In this document: positions 1 to 12,478 of the stretch, in pieces
Position numbering within the stretch: the first letter of the stretch is position 1
Layout: the number at the start of each line of letters is the position of its first letter
DNA from: Flaveria trinervia
Taxonomy: Eukaryota; Streptophyta; Magnoliopsida; Asterales; Asteraceae
Assembly: GCA_025506515.1 (NCBI GenBank)
Contig: CM046453.1
Span: forward strand, 1,198,001 to 1,262,000
Direction: 5' to 3'
Length of the DNA stretch: 64,000 nt
The notes under the pieces: generated by a model
What the model was told of the DNA's origin: nothing
Databases searched by the model: none
What the model saw: only the letters and a program-made list of their open reading frames with translations
Program-made: the position numbers and the translations under genes

Positions 1-31
1 GGATGATATTTCAGCCTTTAATCCCAAGGAT

Positions 32-2883
32 TTGATGAGTTGCTCCCTTGTCAATCCTCCTATTACTACTACAACTCAAGATACACAAGATGCTGGTCCT
101 TCCATATCTATGCCCTTTGATGATCCTATTAAGGCTCAGCTGTTAAGCACCTTTGTTCATTTGGATGCTGCTAATGCCAAAATGATGTTATCCTTTACTC
201 CAAGTAGGTTAGTCTCTCTCTTGGGCTTTCAACAAGGAAAGATGGATGAACAATCTCTGTTGGTGGCCCAATTAGAGTCTCAAGCTGAAGCTCAAAGTAC
301 TACTTTGGTGGAAAAGAATTTGATGATTACTACTCTGGAATCTCAGAATAGTGTAAAAGATGAGCTTATTTCCACTCAAGCTGCTAAGATTACAGATTTG
401 GAATCTCAAATTTGTAGTTTTTAGCGCTTGTTAGTCTAAATAATGCTGCAAATGTTGTCTTACAATCTAGACTACTAGCATCTAGTTTGGCAAATTCAAT
501 GCTTGAATCTTCTCTTGCCAAGTCTAGGATTGCAGCAGAGCAGGCAATTGCAGCTAGGCAGGCTACAGAGTCACAAAATGCTTTACTTTTACAACAAGTG
601 GCTGCTCTTCAACAACAAAAACTTGATGATCCAAAAATGGGGGAGAAAGTATGTGCTGATCCAGTGATTGAGAAGGTTGATAAAGCAGAACAAGTTAAAG
701 TATTTGGGAGTCCAGAATGGCTTACCTTCTTGGATTCAAATGATGATTGCTTTTCAAGCAAACTATTTTTGAATACAGGTGAATTGCAAGTGTCTCCTAC
801 TTCTATGAAAGCAGCAAAAGATCTTAAAAACCATTGATTTCTCCTGAGGTGACCCTTGATAACAGATAAAAAGAAACTAAAGATTCAATTCAGGGGTAGT
901 CTAATAAAACTGTTGAACAAGCTAGTGAACAGGGGGAGCAGATTGATGAGATGGTGGTTAATGAAACTATTGATGAGATGGTGGTTGATGAAACTATTAG
1001 TGAAAGTGATAAAGTAGATGATGTGAGCTTAAATTATAATGAAATAAGTTCTGGGGAAGGGCCTGAATCTAGGCCAGAACCAGAATCTCAGTTGCCTTTG
1101 ATAGTGCATCAATATGCTTCTGATAATACACAAAGCTCTCCAAAAGAAAGTACTCAAGCTCAGGGTGTATCAAAACAAACTTCTACACAAGTTCTAAAGC
1201 CAACTCCCGTTAGGATGGTGAAGCTTGGTGAATGTATAGATGATTGTGTAAAGACAGAGTTGAAAAGTAAATAGAAGGTTGATGGTAGAATTATGGCTAG
1301 ACTAAAAGCTGAAAATGCTAAGAAAGTGTTAATAGATCTTAGAAATGGGGGAGAGAAGCCTGAAGTTAAAAGGAGAGAAAAGAAAGAGAAGGCTGGGGTC
1401 AAACTACATCAGAATGACTGGGTTGAAAATTGAAATACCTTTTAATGAGATGTACTATGAAGATTTGTTTGTACATGATCTAGAGCCTGATGGTGAGTTA
1501 TCTGAGGTTGAAAAAGAAAATAAAGAAAGGATGATAGTAGATCTTCTGAGACAAACTGATTATAAAAGAGAATATCTGGAAGCTTACTCTGTTGCTCAAA
1601 TTAGAATGCATTATAACTATATCTCAAGCATTGAAAATGAAAGGATGTTACAAAGAGAAGCTGAGATGGCGAATGCTGAGAATGATAGTCCCAAAAAACA
1701 AAGAGTGAAGACAATAGCCTCAAAGCCACCAAGGAAGAAGCCAAGAACCACACCACCATCACCATTAATAAATCCTAACTTGATGAATGATTCTAGATCA
1801 GAACCTCAAAGAGCTTTTCAAGATGCTTTTTCTACTTACTCAGTACGGCAAGGAGTTCCAATTGCTCCTACTGGTGGGTCAGTAAGAAGAAGAAAGCTTA
1901 TTATTACAGAAGAAAGTGATGAGGAGGAAGAGGAAAACATTCCAAATCCTGATATTGTTGTAGAGGTACCCGTTACAAGAAATGTAACTACTGAACCTGT
2001 TACTTACATCAGAAAGAGAAAAAGAGTAAGTACAGAGGAAAGAGATATGAATTATGCCAAGAAATTGGATTTGTTGGAGAGATCTGGTCAATCTTTGGGT
2101 GATTATATGAAGGGAGACATAGCTGTAAGAATGATGAGGTTTGTAGATCCAGAAAATGAAAAGAGAAGAAAGCAAGCTCAAAAACTAATTCTGGGAAAGA
2201 TAGATGGAATAAGCTACTCTAAAGAATGTAATTGTTTGGTGGTTAGAAATAAGGAGGAGTTACAATTCATTGAAGCTGTGGATGATCTATTTAAGTTCAC
2301 TAAAGAAGATTTGTATCATTTAGCAAGCTATACTTTGTCTGCAGAAATTTCAAAAAATGATATTTCTGGGAAGTTCATTGCTTTGGTGAAACAATTGGCA
2401 GTCAATGATTTTAAAGAGTTTCAAAAGCAAAATGCTCAAATATTCATCGGTGAGTTGGGTCTACGTGCTCTTGATGTTATTTTTGCCAAAGAAAACAGTG
2501 ACACAGTTTCTACACAAATGATAGAGAGGCAGTACTTGATGGGGAAATAGTTAAGGTTTGTAGTAAGACCTGTAGCTGCCATTACTTACTATTATGGTGA
2601 AGTGTGCCTCATTAGAGAAGGAAGAGAAAATTTGGTATAAACTGCTCCTTAGATGTTCCATGTGTTCTTGAACAATGATGTGAAGTATTTTCTGGAACAA
2701 GAATGGACTGTAGTAAAAGAAGATGAAAGTGCTGTTGAAAGAATGTATGAATTCAAAGGTGAAGTAGTTGATTTATATGCCCAGATGATTGCTACAGATG
2801 AGAACAAGTATGTTAGAGTGCCAAAAAGAAAATGCATCTTAAACTGGATCAGCCACAATAGGTTTTTGCATCATCAATCTTGA
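32..2883 (+). pseudogene. Decayed 3'-terminal ORF of a Copia-type retrotransposon (function unrecognised)
   Basis: A run of open segments (32-424, 487-837, 951-1274, 1345-2550, 2653-2883) is broken by stops and frameshifts but keeps one coding character. The first part is rich in Glu, Gln, Leu and Ala, with heptad-like LESQ repeats suggesting a coiled coil. The longest part (401 codons) has a basic stretch around KPPRKKPRTTPP and an acidic run EESDEEEEE. No reverse transcriptase, RNase H or integrase motif is visible. The last segment ends at 2883, just before a purine-rich tract and an LTR start, so it is the final ORF of an LTR element. Extra ORFs downstream of pol are known in Sirevirus-type Copia elements (envelope-like or coiled-coil proteins), which is my preferred reading. 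The 5' part of the element lies outside the window. The product is not identified. Confidence 0.5.
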
Positions 2884-2896
2884 TCAAGGGGGAGAT

Positions 2897-3482
2897 TGTT
2901 GGGATAAAAGTTTGAGTGATCAAGAGTTTTTGTTGAAATTACAAGGGGTTAAAGTGTATTTTGTGTCTGTTACTACGTTATCCAGTTGCTGTGAGAGAGA
3001 AGAGTTCATAGTGTCGGATTTATGTGAAGGTTCAAGTTGAAGAATGCAGTGCCGGCCAATGTTTACAGTGACGGATAAAGCTAAGAGAGAATTTAACAGT
3101 GACAGACAATGTACTTAGACATAGTGACGGGCGAACAATGTTTTTATGTAATATGTATTTGTATTTTTTAGTGAGGACTACAGTTTGTAGTACCTGACAC
3201 ATTTATGTTTCTATATATAGCCTAGACCAGTGACGGTTAGGTTAGTTAGAGATAGAGAGTGTGAGTTGTGAAGAGAGCACTGTTATATTTGTTGTGTACT
3301 TTATTCTCTTGTGCTTAATGAAACCGATCAATGATTCATCCTGAATCATTGATCATTATTTAGATCTCGTGTTCATTCTCTTAGTGTTTGTGGATCAATT
3401 TCAACCAGAATTAGTCAGTTAAAGAATTTCCGCACTTTAATTGATAAACGTAGTATTCTAATCTTGAATTCTTTCCTGGTCA
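2897..3482 (+). repeat. 3' LTR of a Copia-type element
   Basis: A polypurine tract (AAGGGGGAGAT, about 2886-2896) leads directly into TGTTGGGATAAAAG, the usual Copia junction of polypurine tract and LTR start. A TATA-like stretch (about 3212-3220, ctatatatag) and a later T-rich leader fit an LTR promoter. The proposed 3' end (TGGTCA near 3482) is set by where the satellite repeat begins and is uncertain. No 5' partner is in the window, so neither identity between LTRs nor a target duplication can be tested. Confidence 0.55.
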
Positions 3483-3483
3483 T

Positions 3484-5036
3484 TATGCCTTTCTGCCCTC
3501 TTATCGATGTAGGCGGCATTATCATATCTTCAATATGAATAGTAGACATATAATCATTGGATATAACCCATAATGAGTGTGGTTGTTGTTAAATATAATA
3601 ATGACTTGAAAAGAAACAAATAAACATCTTATACAACATGATTTATGATTGTTTGAATTTACCCCGATTTGAATCTTACGCCTTTCTACAATCTTATCGA
3701 TGTAGGCGTCATTATCAAATCTTGAAAATGAATAGTAGACATATAATCGTTGGAATTTAACACATAGAGAGTGCAGTTAGTTATATTATTGTAAAATATA
3801 ATAGCGACTTGAAAAGAAACAAATAAACAATGACACAAAATCGTATACGATGTAGGGTAAATGTTTACAAATGAAACTAGATTCTTAATTGACGGATTTC
3901 ACATCCAACCCCTATGCCAACACGCTTGCGGTTGATTTCATATTAATTTGACTTTAATTTATCAACCTTATGTAAACTTGTTGTTATTCTCAGAACATCT
4001 TACACAACCCGATTTATGCTTCATTGAATTTACCCACATTTGAATCTTACACCTTTCTGCCCTCTTATCGATGTAGGCGGTATTATCATATCTTCAAAAT
4101 GAATAGTAGACATATAATCGTTGGATTGAGTGCGGTCTGTTACGTTATTGTTAAATATAATAGCAACTTGAAAGGAAACAAATAAACATCTTATACAACA
4201 TGATTTATGATTGTTTGAATTTACCCCGATTTGAATCCTACGCCTTTCTACAATCTTATCGATGTAGGCGGCATTATCAAATCTTGAAAACGAATAGTAG
4301 ACATATAATCATTGGAATTTAACCCATAAAGAGTGTTGTTAGTTACATTATTGTAAAATATAATAGCGACTTGAAAAGAAACAAATAAACATCTTACACA
4401 ACTTGATTTATGATTGTTTGAATTTACCCCGATTTGAATCTTACGCCTTTCTACAATCTTATCGATGTAGGCGACATTATCAAATCTTAAAAATGAATAG
4501 TAGACATATAATCTTTGGAATTTAACATATAGAAAGTGCAGTTAGTTATGTTATTGTAAAATATAATAGCCACTTGAAATGAAACAAATAAACATCTTAC
4601 ACAACCTGATTTATGATTGTTTGAATTTACCCCGATTTGAATCTTACGCCTATCTACCCTCTAACTAATGTAGGCGGCATAATAAAATCTGGAAAATAAA
4701 TAGTAGATATATAATCGTTAGAATTTAACCCATAGAGAGTGCAGTTAGTTATGTTATTGTAAAATATAATATCGACTTGAAAAGAAACAAATAAACATCT
4801 TACACAACTGATTTATGATTGTTTGAATTTACCCCGATTTGAATCTTACCCCTTTCTGCCCTCTTATCGATGTAGGGGGCATTATCAAATCTTGAAAATG
4901 AATAGTATACATATAATCATTGGAATTTAACCCATTGAGAGTGTAATTAGTTATGTTATTGTAAAATATAATAGCGACTTGAAAAGAAACAAATAAACAA
5001 TGACACAAAAACGTATACGATGTAGGGTAAATGATG
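3484..5036. repeat. Tandem satellite, unit about 190-205 bp
   Basis: A recurring block (CCTTTCTGCCCTCTTATCG or its CTACAATC variant, then GATGTAGGCGGCATTATC, a GAATAGTAGACATATAATC stretch, GACTTGAAAAGAAACAAATA and TTTGAATTTACCCCGATTTG) occurs near 3487, 3679, 4050, 4241, 4444, 4645 and 4850. Spacing is about 190-205 bp, except for one 370-bp interval carrying an unrelated insert (about 3862-4010). A junction motif (GTATACGATGTAGGGTAAATG) appears at about 3842-3862 and again at about 5013-5033. Units differ by point changes and small indels. The array lies between two Copia remnants. Confidence 0.85.
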
Positions 5037-5055
5037 CAAAACTCTCACTAGATGT

Positions 5056-5715
5056 TATCCATCATGTATGCAATGATATGCACTAGACGGATGTATCATG
5101 TGCTTTGAGCATGACAAGTGGATACCAACAAAATCCGGGTAGTAGCCATTGGATGGCGGTTAAAAGTATATTGAAATATCTTAGAAGGAATAAGTTCTAA
5201 TATACGGTTCTGGTGAGGAAGAACTCGTTGTAAAAGGTTACACGCATGCGAGTTTCCAAACTGATCGAGATGATTCTCGATCACAATCGGGATATGTTTT
5301 AGTTATGAATGGTGGTGCAGTCTCTTGGAAGAGCTCAAAGCAAGATGTGGTGGCTTTGTCCACCACAGAATCAGAATACATAGCCGCCTCATTGGCAGCA
5401 CAAGAAGCGGCATGGATAAAGAAGTTCATTGCCGACCTAGGGGTAGTCCGTACCATTCAGGACCCCCTAGAGATCTTTTGTGATAACGAGGGTGCGATTG
5501 CTCAAATCAAGGAACCTCGTGCACATCAAAAGACGAGGCACATTGAGCGGAGATTCAACTACATAAGGGATGAAGTTGAGAAGGAAAAAATATGTATCCT
5601 CAAAGTTCACAATGATCAAAACATTGCGGATCCACTCACGAAGCTCCTTGAAAGGCCAAAACATGAGAGTCATACTTGTGCCTTAGGACTTCGATATTCT
5701 AGTGACTGGGTTTGA
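5056..5715 (+). pseudogene. Copia reverse transcriptase C-terminus and RNase H fragment
   Basis: The translation starts with a recognisable end of the Copia reverse transcriptase (SIMYAMICTRRMYHVL, then stops and a frameshift). It then gives an intact RNase H stretch from 5305: SWKSSKQDVVALSTTESEYI, the CDNEGAI motif, then the AHQKTRHIERRFNYIRDEV and NIADPLTK motifs that close Copia polyproteins. The open part ends with a stop at 5713-5715. Upstream protease, integrase and most of the reverse transcriptase are missing, replaced by the satellite array. This is a 5'-truncated, inactive copy. Confidence 0.9.
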
Positions 5716-7279
5716 TCTATTTTGTATTTGGATATCAGAACAATTGTTATTTTGACTCATTCATATGATTATGGTTTATGATTATGACATTTTGAGTTAT
5801 GTTCCATTTTAGCATGTTTAAATCCATGAATAAGTTAATTATTCAAAATATTCATATTCGGTTGTATTTGTGGGAACAAATATGAAAGTAAGACTATTAT
5901 GAATATGGATTGGTGGATATTCATAAGGCATGAATTTAGAGCAAAAGAGTTGCTGCCAAGGTTCATAAATATTTATGGGATATAGATATTGGACTGACCC
6001 GCTCTCAAATATTACTTCATGGAGTCTTTATGACTGATCAGAAGTAAAATTTGAGTAAAGGAGAATATCATAGTATCCTCTCACTTGAGGATATTCACTG
6101 AGTGTTAAGCTTGGAAGTATGTGTATGTTTAAATTTGGATTATGTGTATGTTTATGTGAGATACATATTAGGTCTTGATATCATACGGATTGAATGTGAA
6201 GAACAATATGAACCCTAGATTTTTAAATTCGGATTATGTGTATGTTTATGTGAAATTGAGAGTTTAGAGAGGTTAAAGGAATGCTTGGAAGTATTTTGCC
6301 CTTAATATAAGAGCTTAATTTTGACGAATTCGTACCGAACGAGTTTCGAATTTTGAAGGCTAAAGGTCGGAATTAAACGCGATTTAAATGATGATAATCA
6401 TTAAAATTGTTTGTTCCTGGATGTTTAGTTTTCATTTTCTAATGATTTGGTTCGATAAATATAATATTTTTCATTGATTATATGACGAAACGAGTTCTTG
6501 GCTTTAATGGGGATTTGGGGATTAAAGCAAGTTTTTGACCGGGTTTTTTATTGGGTTGGGTTTAGAATTGAAGGAGAAGCGATTTGGTATAAATTAGGCT
6601 CGATACGGACGTGTTTTGGTGGGGTTTTGGGGTCGCCGGAACACTCGCCGGCGCCGGAGTGTGTGGCCGGAAAATCTGGCCTGGACGAAGGGGAGGGAGC
6701 TGGTTTGGGAGTTTTTAAAAAAAACTTACACTTTGGGTCCCTCAAGTATGCTAGTTAGTATAGTTTAAATTGAAGTTTAATATAGTTTCAAGTTTGCTAG
6801 ATTTGGCCCCTGCAGTTAGTTTACTTAATACTTAACCATGAAAACTAACCAAACTAACTTAAAAACATTTATTAATTTTATAAATATAATTTTTATTACA
6901 TATTTTTATTTTGTGTAAAATAGTTTACTTATTATTATTGTTATTTTCACTATTATTATTACCATTACTGTTATTATTATTATTATCATAACATAATGAC
7001 TAAAGTCTAAAAATATTGACATAATTATTGTTTTAACACAATAAACCAATGGAAATTAAATGTCTAAATACACATGTTTATCTCATGATATTTTAGAAAA
7101 TTACACAGATATCAAAGACAGGTTCGGGTTTATGATTATGAACCGGGTCAAATGTCACAAATAACCAAAACAATAATTATATAATTCTAGAATTCATTAA
7201 CATGGCAAAATCATAGAATTACCATTTTAATGGGTTTTAAATATTTTTATAATGCAAATAATTAAAGTGATCAATTAAC
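5716..7279. other. Non-coding retrotransposon debris
   Basis: No gene is visible. The first part (to about 6290) is AT-rich and follows the Copia coding end, so it probably derives from that element's 3' non-coding region or LTR, although no clear polypurine tract or TG start was found. About 6500-6760 holds a GC-rich block with palindromic GCCGG motifs (CGCCGGCGCCGG) of a kind often seen in Gypsy LTRs. A similar block in roughly opposite orientation lies at 9900-9965 inside the solo LTR. A short TTA/ATT microsatellite lies at about 6945-6990. Confidence 0.5.
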
Positions 7280-7735
7280 AACACCCGGTCAACGTTGTTA
7301 GCGGGTTACCCTTACTTTATGAGTTTTGGATGTGACTTGTGGTTGATTATGTGAGGGTTCTATCTATGTTATTAAGGCGTGGTTAGAACTTGTTGGGCTA
7401 TGGAGAACACTGATGTGGCCTCTTAGTAAGTTGTGTGAAGTTATTAGAGTTGTTCCCTGTTGGTATTAAATCAGTTATTGTTTCAATTGTCCTTAGCTGT
7501 GATGCCCCATTAGATAGTTGTCTCGAGTGAATGAACGGGTTGTGTGAGATTAAGGATTGGTTAGGAGGTCGGTTATTGGTAGGGTAGACCTGGCTCGAGT
7601 TGACTTATTGTCTAGAGGGATTTGGGGACGAATCCCATTTTAAGGGGGTAGACTTGTAACATCTGAAATTTCAAGTTTACGAATGTAATATAAGGATTTT
7701 GTTTTAGTGGTGGTTATTTCTTTTATACTTCGAGT
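7280..7735 (+). mobile_element. 3' tail of a chromovirus (Tekay/Del-like) Gypsy element with truncated LTR start
   Basis: The segment ends with GGGACGAATCCC, then the polypurine tract AAGGGGGTAGACT and TGTAACATCTGAAATTTC at 7654. This order (a 'ggggacgaa' block, a polypurine tract, then TGTRACATC) matches the pol end to 3' LTR junction of plant Tekay/Del chromoviruses. Only about 80 bp of the LTR remains before unrelated sequence at 7736. No coding frame survives upstream. Confidence 0.55.
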
Positions 7736-8842
7736 GTAACACTCGCCTTTCAGCAAACATCATAGTCGGTAATCATAAGCGTAAAACATAATTTAAAACC
7801 GTTCTTTCATAACATGCACAGCGAAAATCATTTTAATTCTATTACATGATTGTTTCTTAAAATAAAACTTTTACATAATCATATTACAGCTCATTATTCT
7901 TATAAATCTTCAAACATCCGGAATGCCAGTCTTGAATGCCGAGAGCCTTTGCCTTGATCCTTGCTTTAATCACCAAGGCGTGCCTGCCAAAACTAATATG
8001 CACACAACAATCAGCAACGCTAAGTGAGCTCTAGTTTTATAAAATCTTTTGAGAAACCGCTTTGAAAACTGTTTTGTTACTCTGTTTTAATGTAAAAATT
8101 GACTAGTACTCAGGTATAATCTTGAACTAATCCCCAGGATTCAGCAACACCTACTAAACCCCAGTACTAAACACAAAACACAAGGATAAGGCTAACGGGA
8201 ACTCCAATAACTAACTGAAACTAACTCCAGGACACCGTATGTAAACGGATAAGGCTAATCTAACTTTAAAACTGACATTTAAACTAGGACTAACTCCAGA
8301 TCATCCAAAAAGATAACGGGATACTAACTCCAGATCATCCGTAAAGAATACGAAATACTAACTCCAGATCATCCGTAATGAATACGGGATACTAACTCCA
8401 GATCATCCGTAATGAATACGGGATACTAACTCCAGATCATCCGTAATGAATACTGAATAGTTACTCCAGATCATCCGTAATGAATACGGGATAATAACTC
8501 CAGATCATCCATAATAAATACGGGATACTAACTCCAGATCTTCCGTAATGAATACGGGATACTAACTCCAGATCATCCGTAATGAATACGAGATACTTAT
8601 CCAGATCATCCGTAATGAATACGAGAAACTTATCCAGATCATCCGTAATGAATACGAGATACTAACTCCAGATCATCCATAATGAATACGGGATACTAAC
8701 TCCAGATCATCCGTAATGAATAGGGGGTACTAACAACAGATCATCCATAATGAATACGGGATAGACAAACTTACAACTAAGACTAACACTAACCATACTA
8801 AAGAACTTCATATACAAATATATAGAATATTCACAAGCCACA
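7736..8842 (-). repeat. Gypsy-type LTR fragment on the minus strand, containing a minisatellite
   Basis: Read on the minus strand, the segment begins TGTGGCTTGTGAATATTC (8842) and ends GGCGAGTGTTACA (7736), giving TG...CA termini. The minus-strand text includes ACTAGTCAATTTT-type LTR sequence. From 7987 onward the same sequence recurs at 17,682-18,531, in the same position relative to the second Athila LTR. Either it is an insertion copied with the Athila element or it is an integral part of that element's LTR. The sequence alone does not decide. Confidence 0.45.
8292..8763. repeat. Minisatellite 1: 34-bp unit, 14 copies
   Basis: Fourteen head-to-tail units follow the pattern AACTCCAGATCATCCG + TAATGAATACGGGATACT, with single-base variants and a few 32-33-bp units. 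Within each unit ATCCGTA and TACGGGAT are nearly self-complementary around ATGAA, so each unit could form a short hairpin. There is no unique spacer between units, so this is not a CRISPR-like array. Confidence 0.95.
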
Positions 8843-9503
8843 TGATGTAATGAGAATTGCATCTGATTTCCTTGCCTTATTTGTATAGTTTGTATAATCT
8901 TTTATTTCATTTTGTTTCCTTTTATGCATCTTTTGTCTACTTTCATGGTTTAGGGTTCAATTCATAAAAAGGAGCCAAAAATCGGATAAATACGAAGCCC
9001 AAATTAGATCAGTGTGAAAGGTGGAGTTTGAAAAGGAGAAGAATTGTTCAAATAAATAAAATAAACAATAAACTCCGGTCCACCAACACGCAGCGACCCG
9101 CGAGGGAGGAAGCCCAAACCCTAACGCGGGCCGCAAATGAATCCCATTGGTCCGTTGGTTGGCTGAAGCGCCGCGACCTGTGGTGTGCATTGACCCCAAG
9201 CCCTTCGCGTATCGTGAAGGGGCATAAATTCCAGATCGCACGTCCGGTTTACTTGTGGTGCATGGATGCTTATTTAAAGACTTGATTTAGTTGCTAGTCA
9301 TACATTCTATCATTGACAATAATTCTACGTACGAATTTGTGAGCTTCAAGAGGTGGCTTTAGCAAGGACTGAAGAGAAGATTGAAGATTGGAGGGTTTGA
9401 TTGAACGTGTAAAGGTCAAGACAAGTTGCTTTCGCCAAATCTAACCTATGTGTTCTTCCGTTATGACTTTCATTTTTTCTTTTGACCTCTTGACCTCCAT
9501 GAC

Positions 9504-9637
9504 TGTGACATCTCTTGATTTTGTTAACTTAGAAGTTAACTTTGTTAAAATCTTAAAAGGGCCTTTTATGTCAATTTTGAAACTTTGAGGATTTATTATG
9601 CTTAATAATTAATTTGGTGATTAACAAATTAATTAAA

Positions 9638-9668
<31 letters not shown>

Positions 9669-12478
9669 CTTGAAAAAAAATTTATTAAAGGTTAAACATT
9701 AAAACTTAAGTTAAGGGGGCTTTAATGTCATCTTATAAACTTTTAAATGAAAGTTTTTGACATGAAATAATAAAAACTAAAATAAAGGGGATTAAGTGTA
9801 AATTATGTGTAACTAAAACAAAACCTTAAAACTCAAGTGATAACCCTTGGAAACCTCAGGGACCAACTGTGTCAATTTCAAGAATACAAACCAAACCACC
9901 CGCCCGTTTGAACCGCAATTCCGGCGGCCAACGCCGGCGAAGCTCCGGCGGCCCTCCGGCCACTCGAAACCCAAAATTTTGTCGTTTCATGAGCTAAAAA
10001 AATGTCTCCAAACCGTTTTAGAACTCAAATCGAACTTAAACGCATCGTTTAATCAAGATTAAAGCATCGGTTATCATCCACACGAATGCATAACCGTCGC
10101 CCTTTACTCGTATAGCCGTTCGGGCATTTACACATCTTAATAAACCAATTAACTAACCTAAACGATCATATATCAATTCCTAACGTTGTAATCAAGCTAA
10201 TTTCTCCTGTGAAACACTCAACCATTGAATTCGAGTATCACTTTCATCGTGAACCTGCAACTCGAACAACGGCTACTTTCCGAGCATTATTGATTCCAAT
10301 TGATAGAGGGCTTTGGTTCACCTAGGCCTTTAGATGCTTTCTGCAACACGAATTTGACTATCGTGCACATGTTCATCGTGAACCGACTTCGACCAAGCCG
10401 CAACGTGTTCTTCATTTGTTCTTATAGTGTTCAACTTCGAATCGGGTAATTAAACGCTGCTATAGACTCGTTTTCATATAGAGAACAAAAGCCCTAAGTT
10501 GGTTTTCACAAACAATAACAGTTTGATCTTCAATTTGATCAATGATGATTCTAGGGTTTATGTAATTGGGATTCTTTTGTGGGTATGTTTTTAACATTTA
10601 AAAACCGGGTGATACCGCGGCTGTATGCCTTGGTTCACCGGTTAAATCATCACATTCTAACTTGGAGGTCCCGGGTTCGACCCCGGGCACCCCCATATTT
10701 TTTTATGGCTTTTTAAGCCTTAAATCAACTTTAGAAAATTTTTAATAATATAGAAAAATATTTTATAACCTTTAAATATATTTTAAGTTGTCAAATAGTT
10801 TTTAGTAATATTTTAAAATACTAAACAATTAAAAACCTTTGTAATAAAACATTTTAAAGGTTATTTTTGAATTATTAACATAGATTTTAAATAATTAACA
10901 AAATAATAGTGACCCGAACTGTCCTTAAATTCTATCGTTTAAATCACGATATTTTAAATGGAGTTTTATTTTAAAACGTTATAAATTCTTTTGTGTAATA
11001 AAACTATATTATGTTTCAAATTTAATTATAAATCTAAATGATAAATAACTAGTTCTTCAAGAAGTTGTTAAAATGATTATGTGAATAATATGTTATTATC
11101 TAATCATTTGAGCATGTTATATCATTTAATGAAGTTATTCGTTAACTTTTATTTAAATTCTTGAAAATTATAAAACAATATAAATTGCTTTAAGTTTTTA
11201 AAACTTTATAATAAATTATTTGAAAGCTCAAAACTTTATAAAATGATTATAATATGTAACATCTTTATCAACTTTTAAATAGTTAATTTTTAAATTTTCT
11301 TTTCACATATTATACTTAATTTCTATAAAATCAATAACTTAAATTGTTAAGACATTTTCAATTATTATTGGTCTTAATTGATTTAAATTATCTTTATTAA
11401 ACCTAAATGATTTATTATTAAACTCCCAAATTCCATTTGAAACCCTAGTTCATGATTTATTGTTAATCTTATTACCAAACCTAATCTTGGAATCTATACG
11501 TTTAAACAACTTGTAAAAGAAACCATTTGGAACCTCGTTCAAATTATTATCATCATTATTATAAACATAATTACTCATCAAAACCCTAAAACTATTGAAA
11601 CCCTAATTCTTATTTAAACATTAATCAATATATTAACCTTAATCTTCATCTTGTAAATTATATATTTAGGTGCTTGTAATGGACACTTGGGATTTATCTT
11701 GTAATCTTTTATATCATCTTGAAATGCTTATTTCCAAGTGAGTTTTCTTGCCCCTTTTTCATATTCTTACACTAACTTGGGGTGAAACATGATAGCGTAT
11801 ACATGATACACTTATACACATTTGAGACTTGTAAATCACCTGCAATTCAACTTATTATTTTGTCATGGTTATTTGTTTATTGTAAGTGTTTATATGAGAT
11901 ACATAGTTTGTTTACAATCATTAACTATTGCTAGCCTGGCGACGTCTTAGATCTTTGGGCCTGACAAGCCTATTTGGTGCTAAAGTCGATGTATTGCCGA
12001 CTCCTAGGAGCCGTATGCTTGTGCACTGGGGAACCAAATACACTTAGCCAATCTTTTATACTTGTAATCAAGTCGAGGTTTGGTTGTAACGATATGTGTT
12101 CTATAACCTTACTAGCTTATAACCTATGACATGAATTGCTACTTGTAACTTTCTTTTTCATATTATGTATGAAAACCTTGGAAACTCACCAACTATTTTT
12201 AGTTGACTCTTATTTTTATCATGTTTCAGGTCAACCTCAAGTTTAAAGTGATCCTTTTGAAGCATGCTATAATCTAGGACTTGGACCTAGATAATGAAAT
12301 AAAAAGTTGCATTATGTTATGTTATGTTGAACTTATTTCTTGTATAAGACTTATGATTGTAATATCCATTTCAGGACTTATGAAAATAATATTTACAATT
12401 TAATATAGCGTTATGTGGCTGTGAACAATCTTAACCCTCACATCTCGACGTTTCCGCCGTCAAGGTTGGGGTGTGACA
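9504..12478 (+). mobile_element. Solo LTR of a Tekay/Del-like chromovirus, 2,975 bp, TSD ATGAC
   Basis: The insert starts TGTGACATCTC and ends GGGGTGTGACA. It is flanked by ATGAC at 9499-9503 and at 12479-12483. The empty site is visible in the second Athila LTR, where CTTGACCTCCATGAC runs straight into TATGGTAGG at about 19,170-19,195. The ending GGTTGGGGTGTGACA is the classic end of plant Tekay LTRs. No primer binding site, coding frame or polypurine tract lies inside, so it is a solo LTR left by recombination between the two LTRs of a full element. The 3-kb length suits Tekay/Del LTRs. A short AAT microsatellite sits near 9639-9667. Confidence 0.9.
10630..10697 (+). other. tRNA-derived segment inside the solo LTR
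   Basis: The stretch TTGGTTCACCGG followed by GGAGGTCCCGGGTTCGACCC and CGGGCACCCCC looks like the 3' half of a tRNA. GGTTCGACCCC fits the pol III B box, and CCGGG/CCCGG would form a T-arm. The A-box half is poorly matched and no full cloverleaf can be drawn. It is probably a tRNA fossil or SINE-like relic fixed in this LTR family, not a working tRNA gene. Confidence 0.5.

Noticed and set aside
6498..6758. ORF of 86 codons with Gly/Pro-rich antisense partner
   Set aside because: Lies in LTR-type GC-rich sequence with no homologous motif.
8292..8763. CRISPR-like regularly repeated array
   Set aside because: Units are directly adjacent without unique spacers, and the setting is a plant retrotransposon.
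8957..9241. Minus-strand ORF of 94 codons, with a related 111-codon ORF at 18591-18926
   Set aside because: The two are similar only because they lie in the two Athila LTR copies. The translation has no recognisable domain and both are explained by GC-rich LTR sequence.
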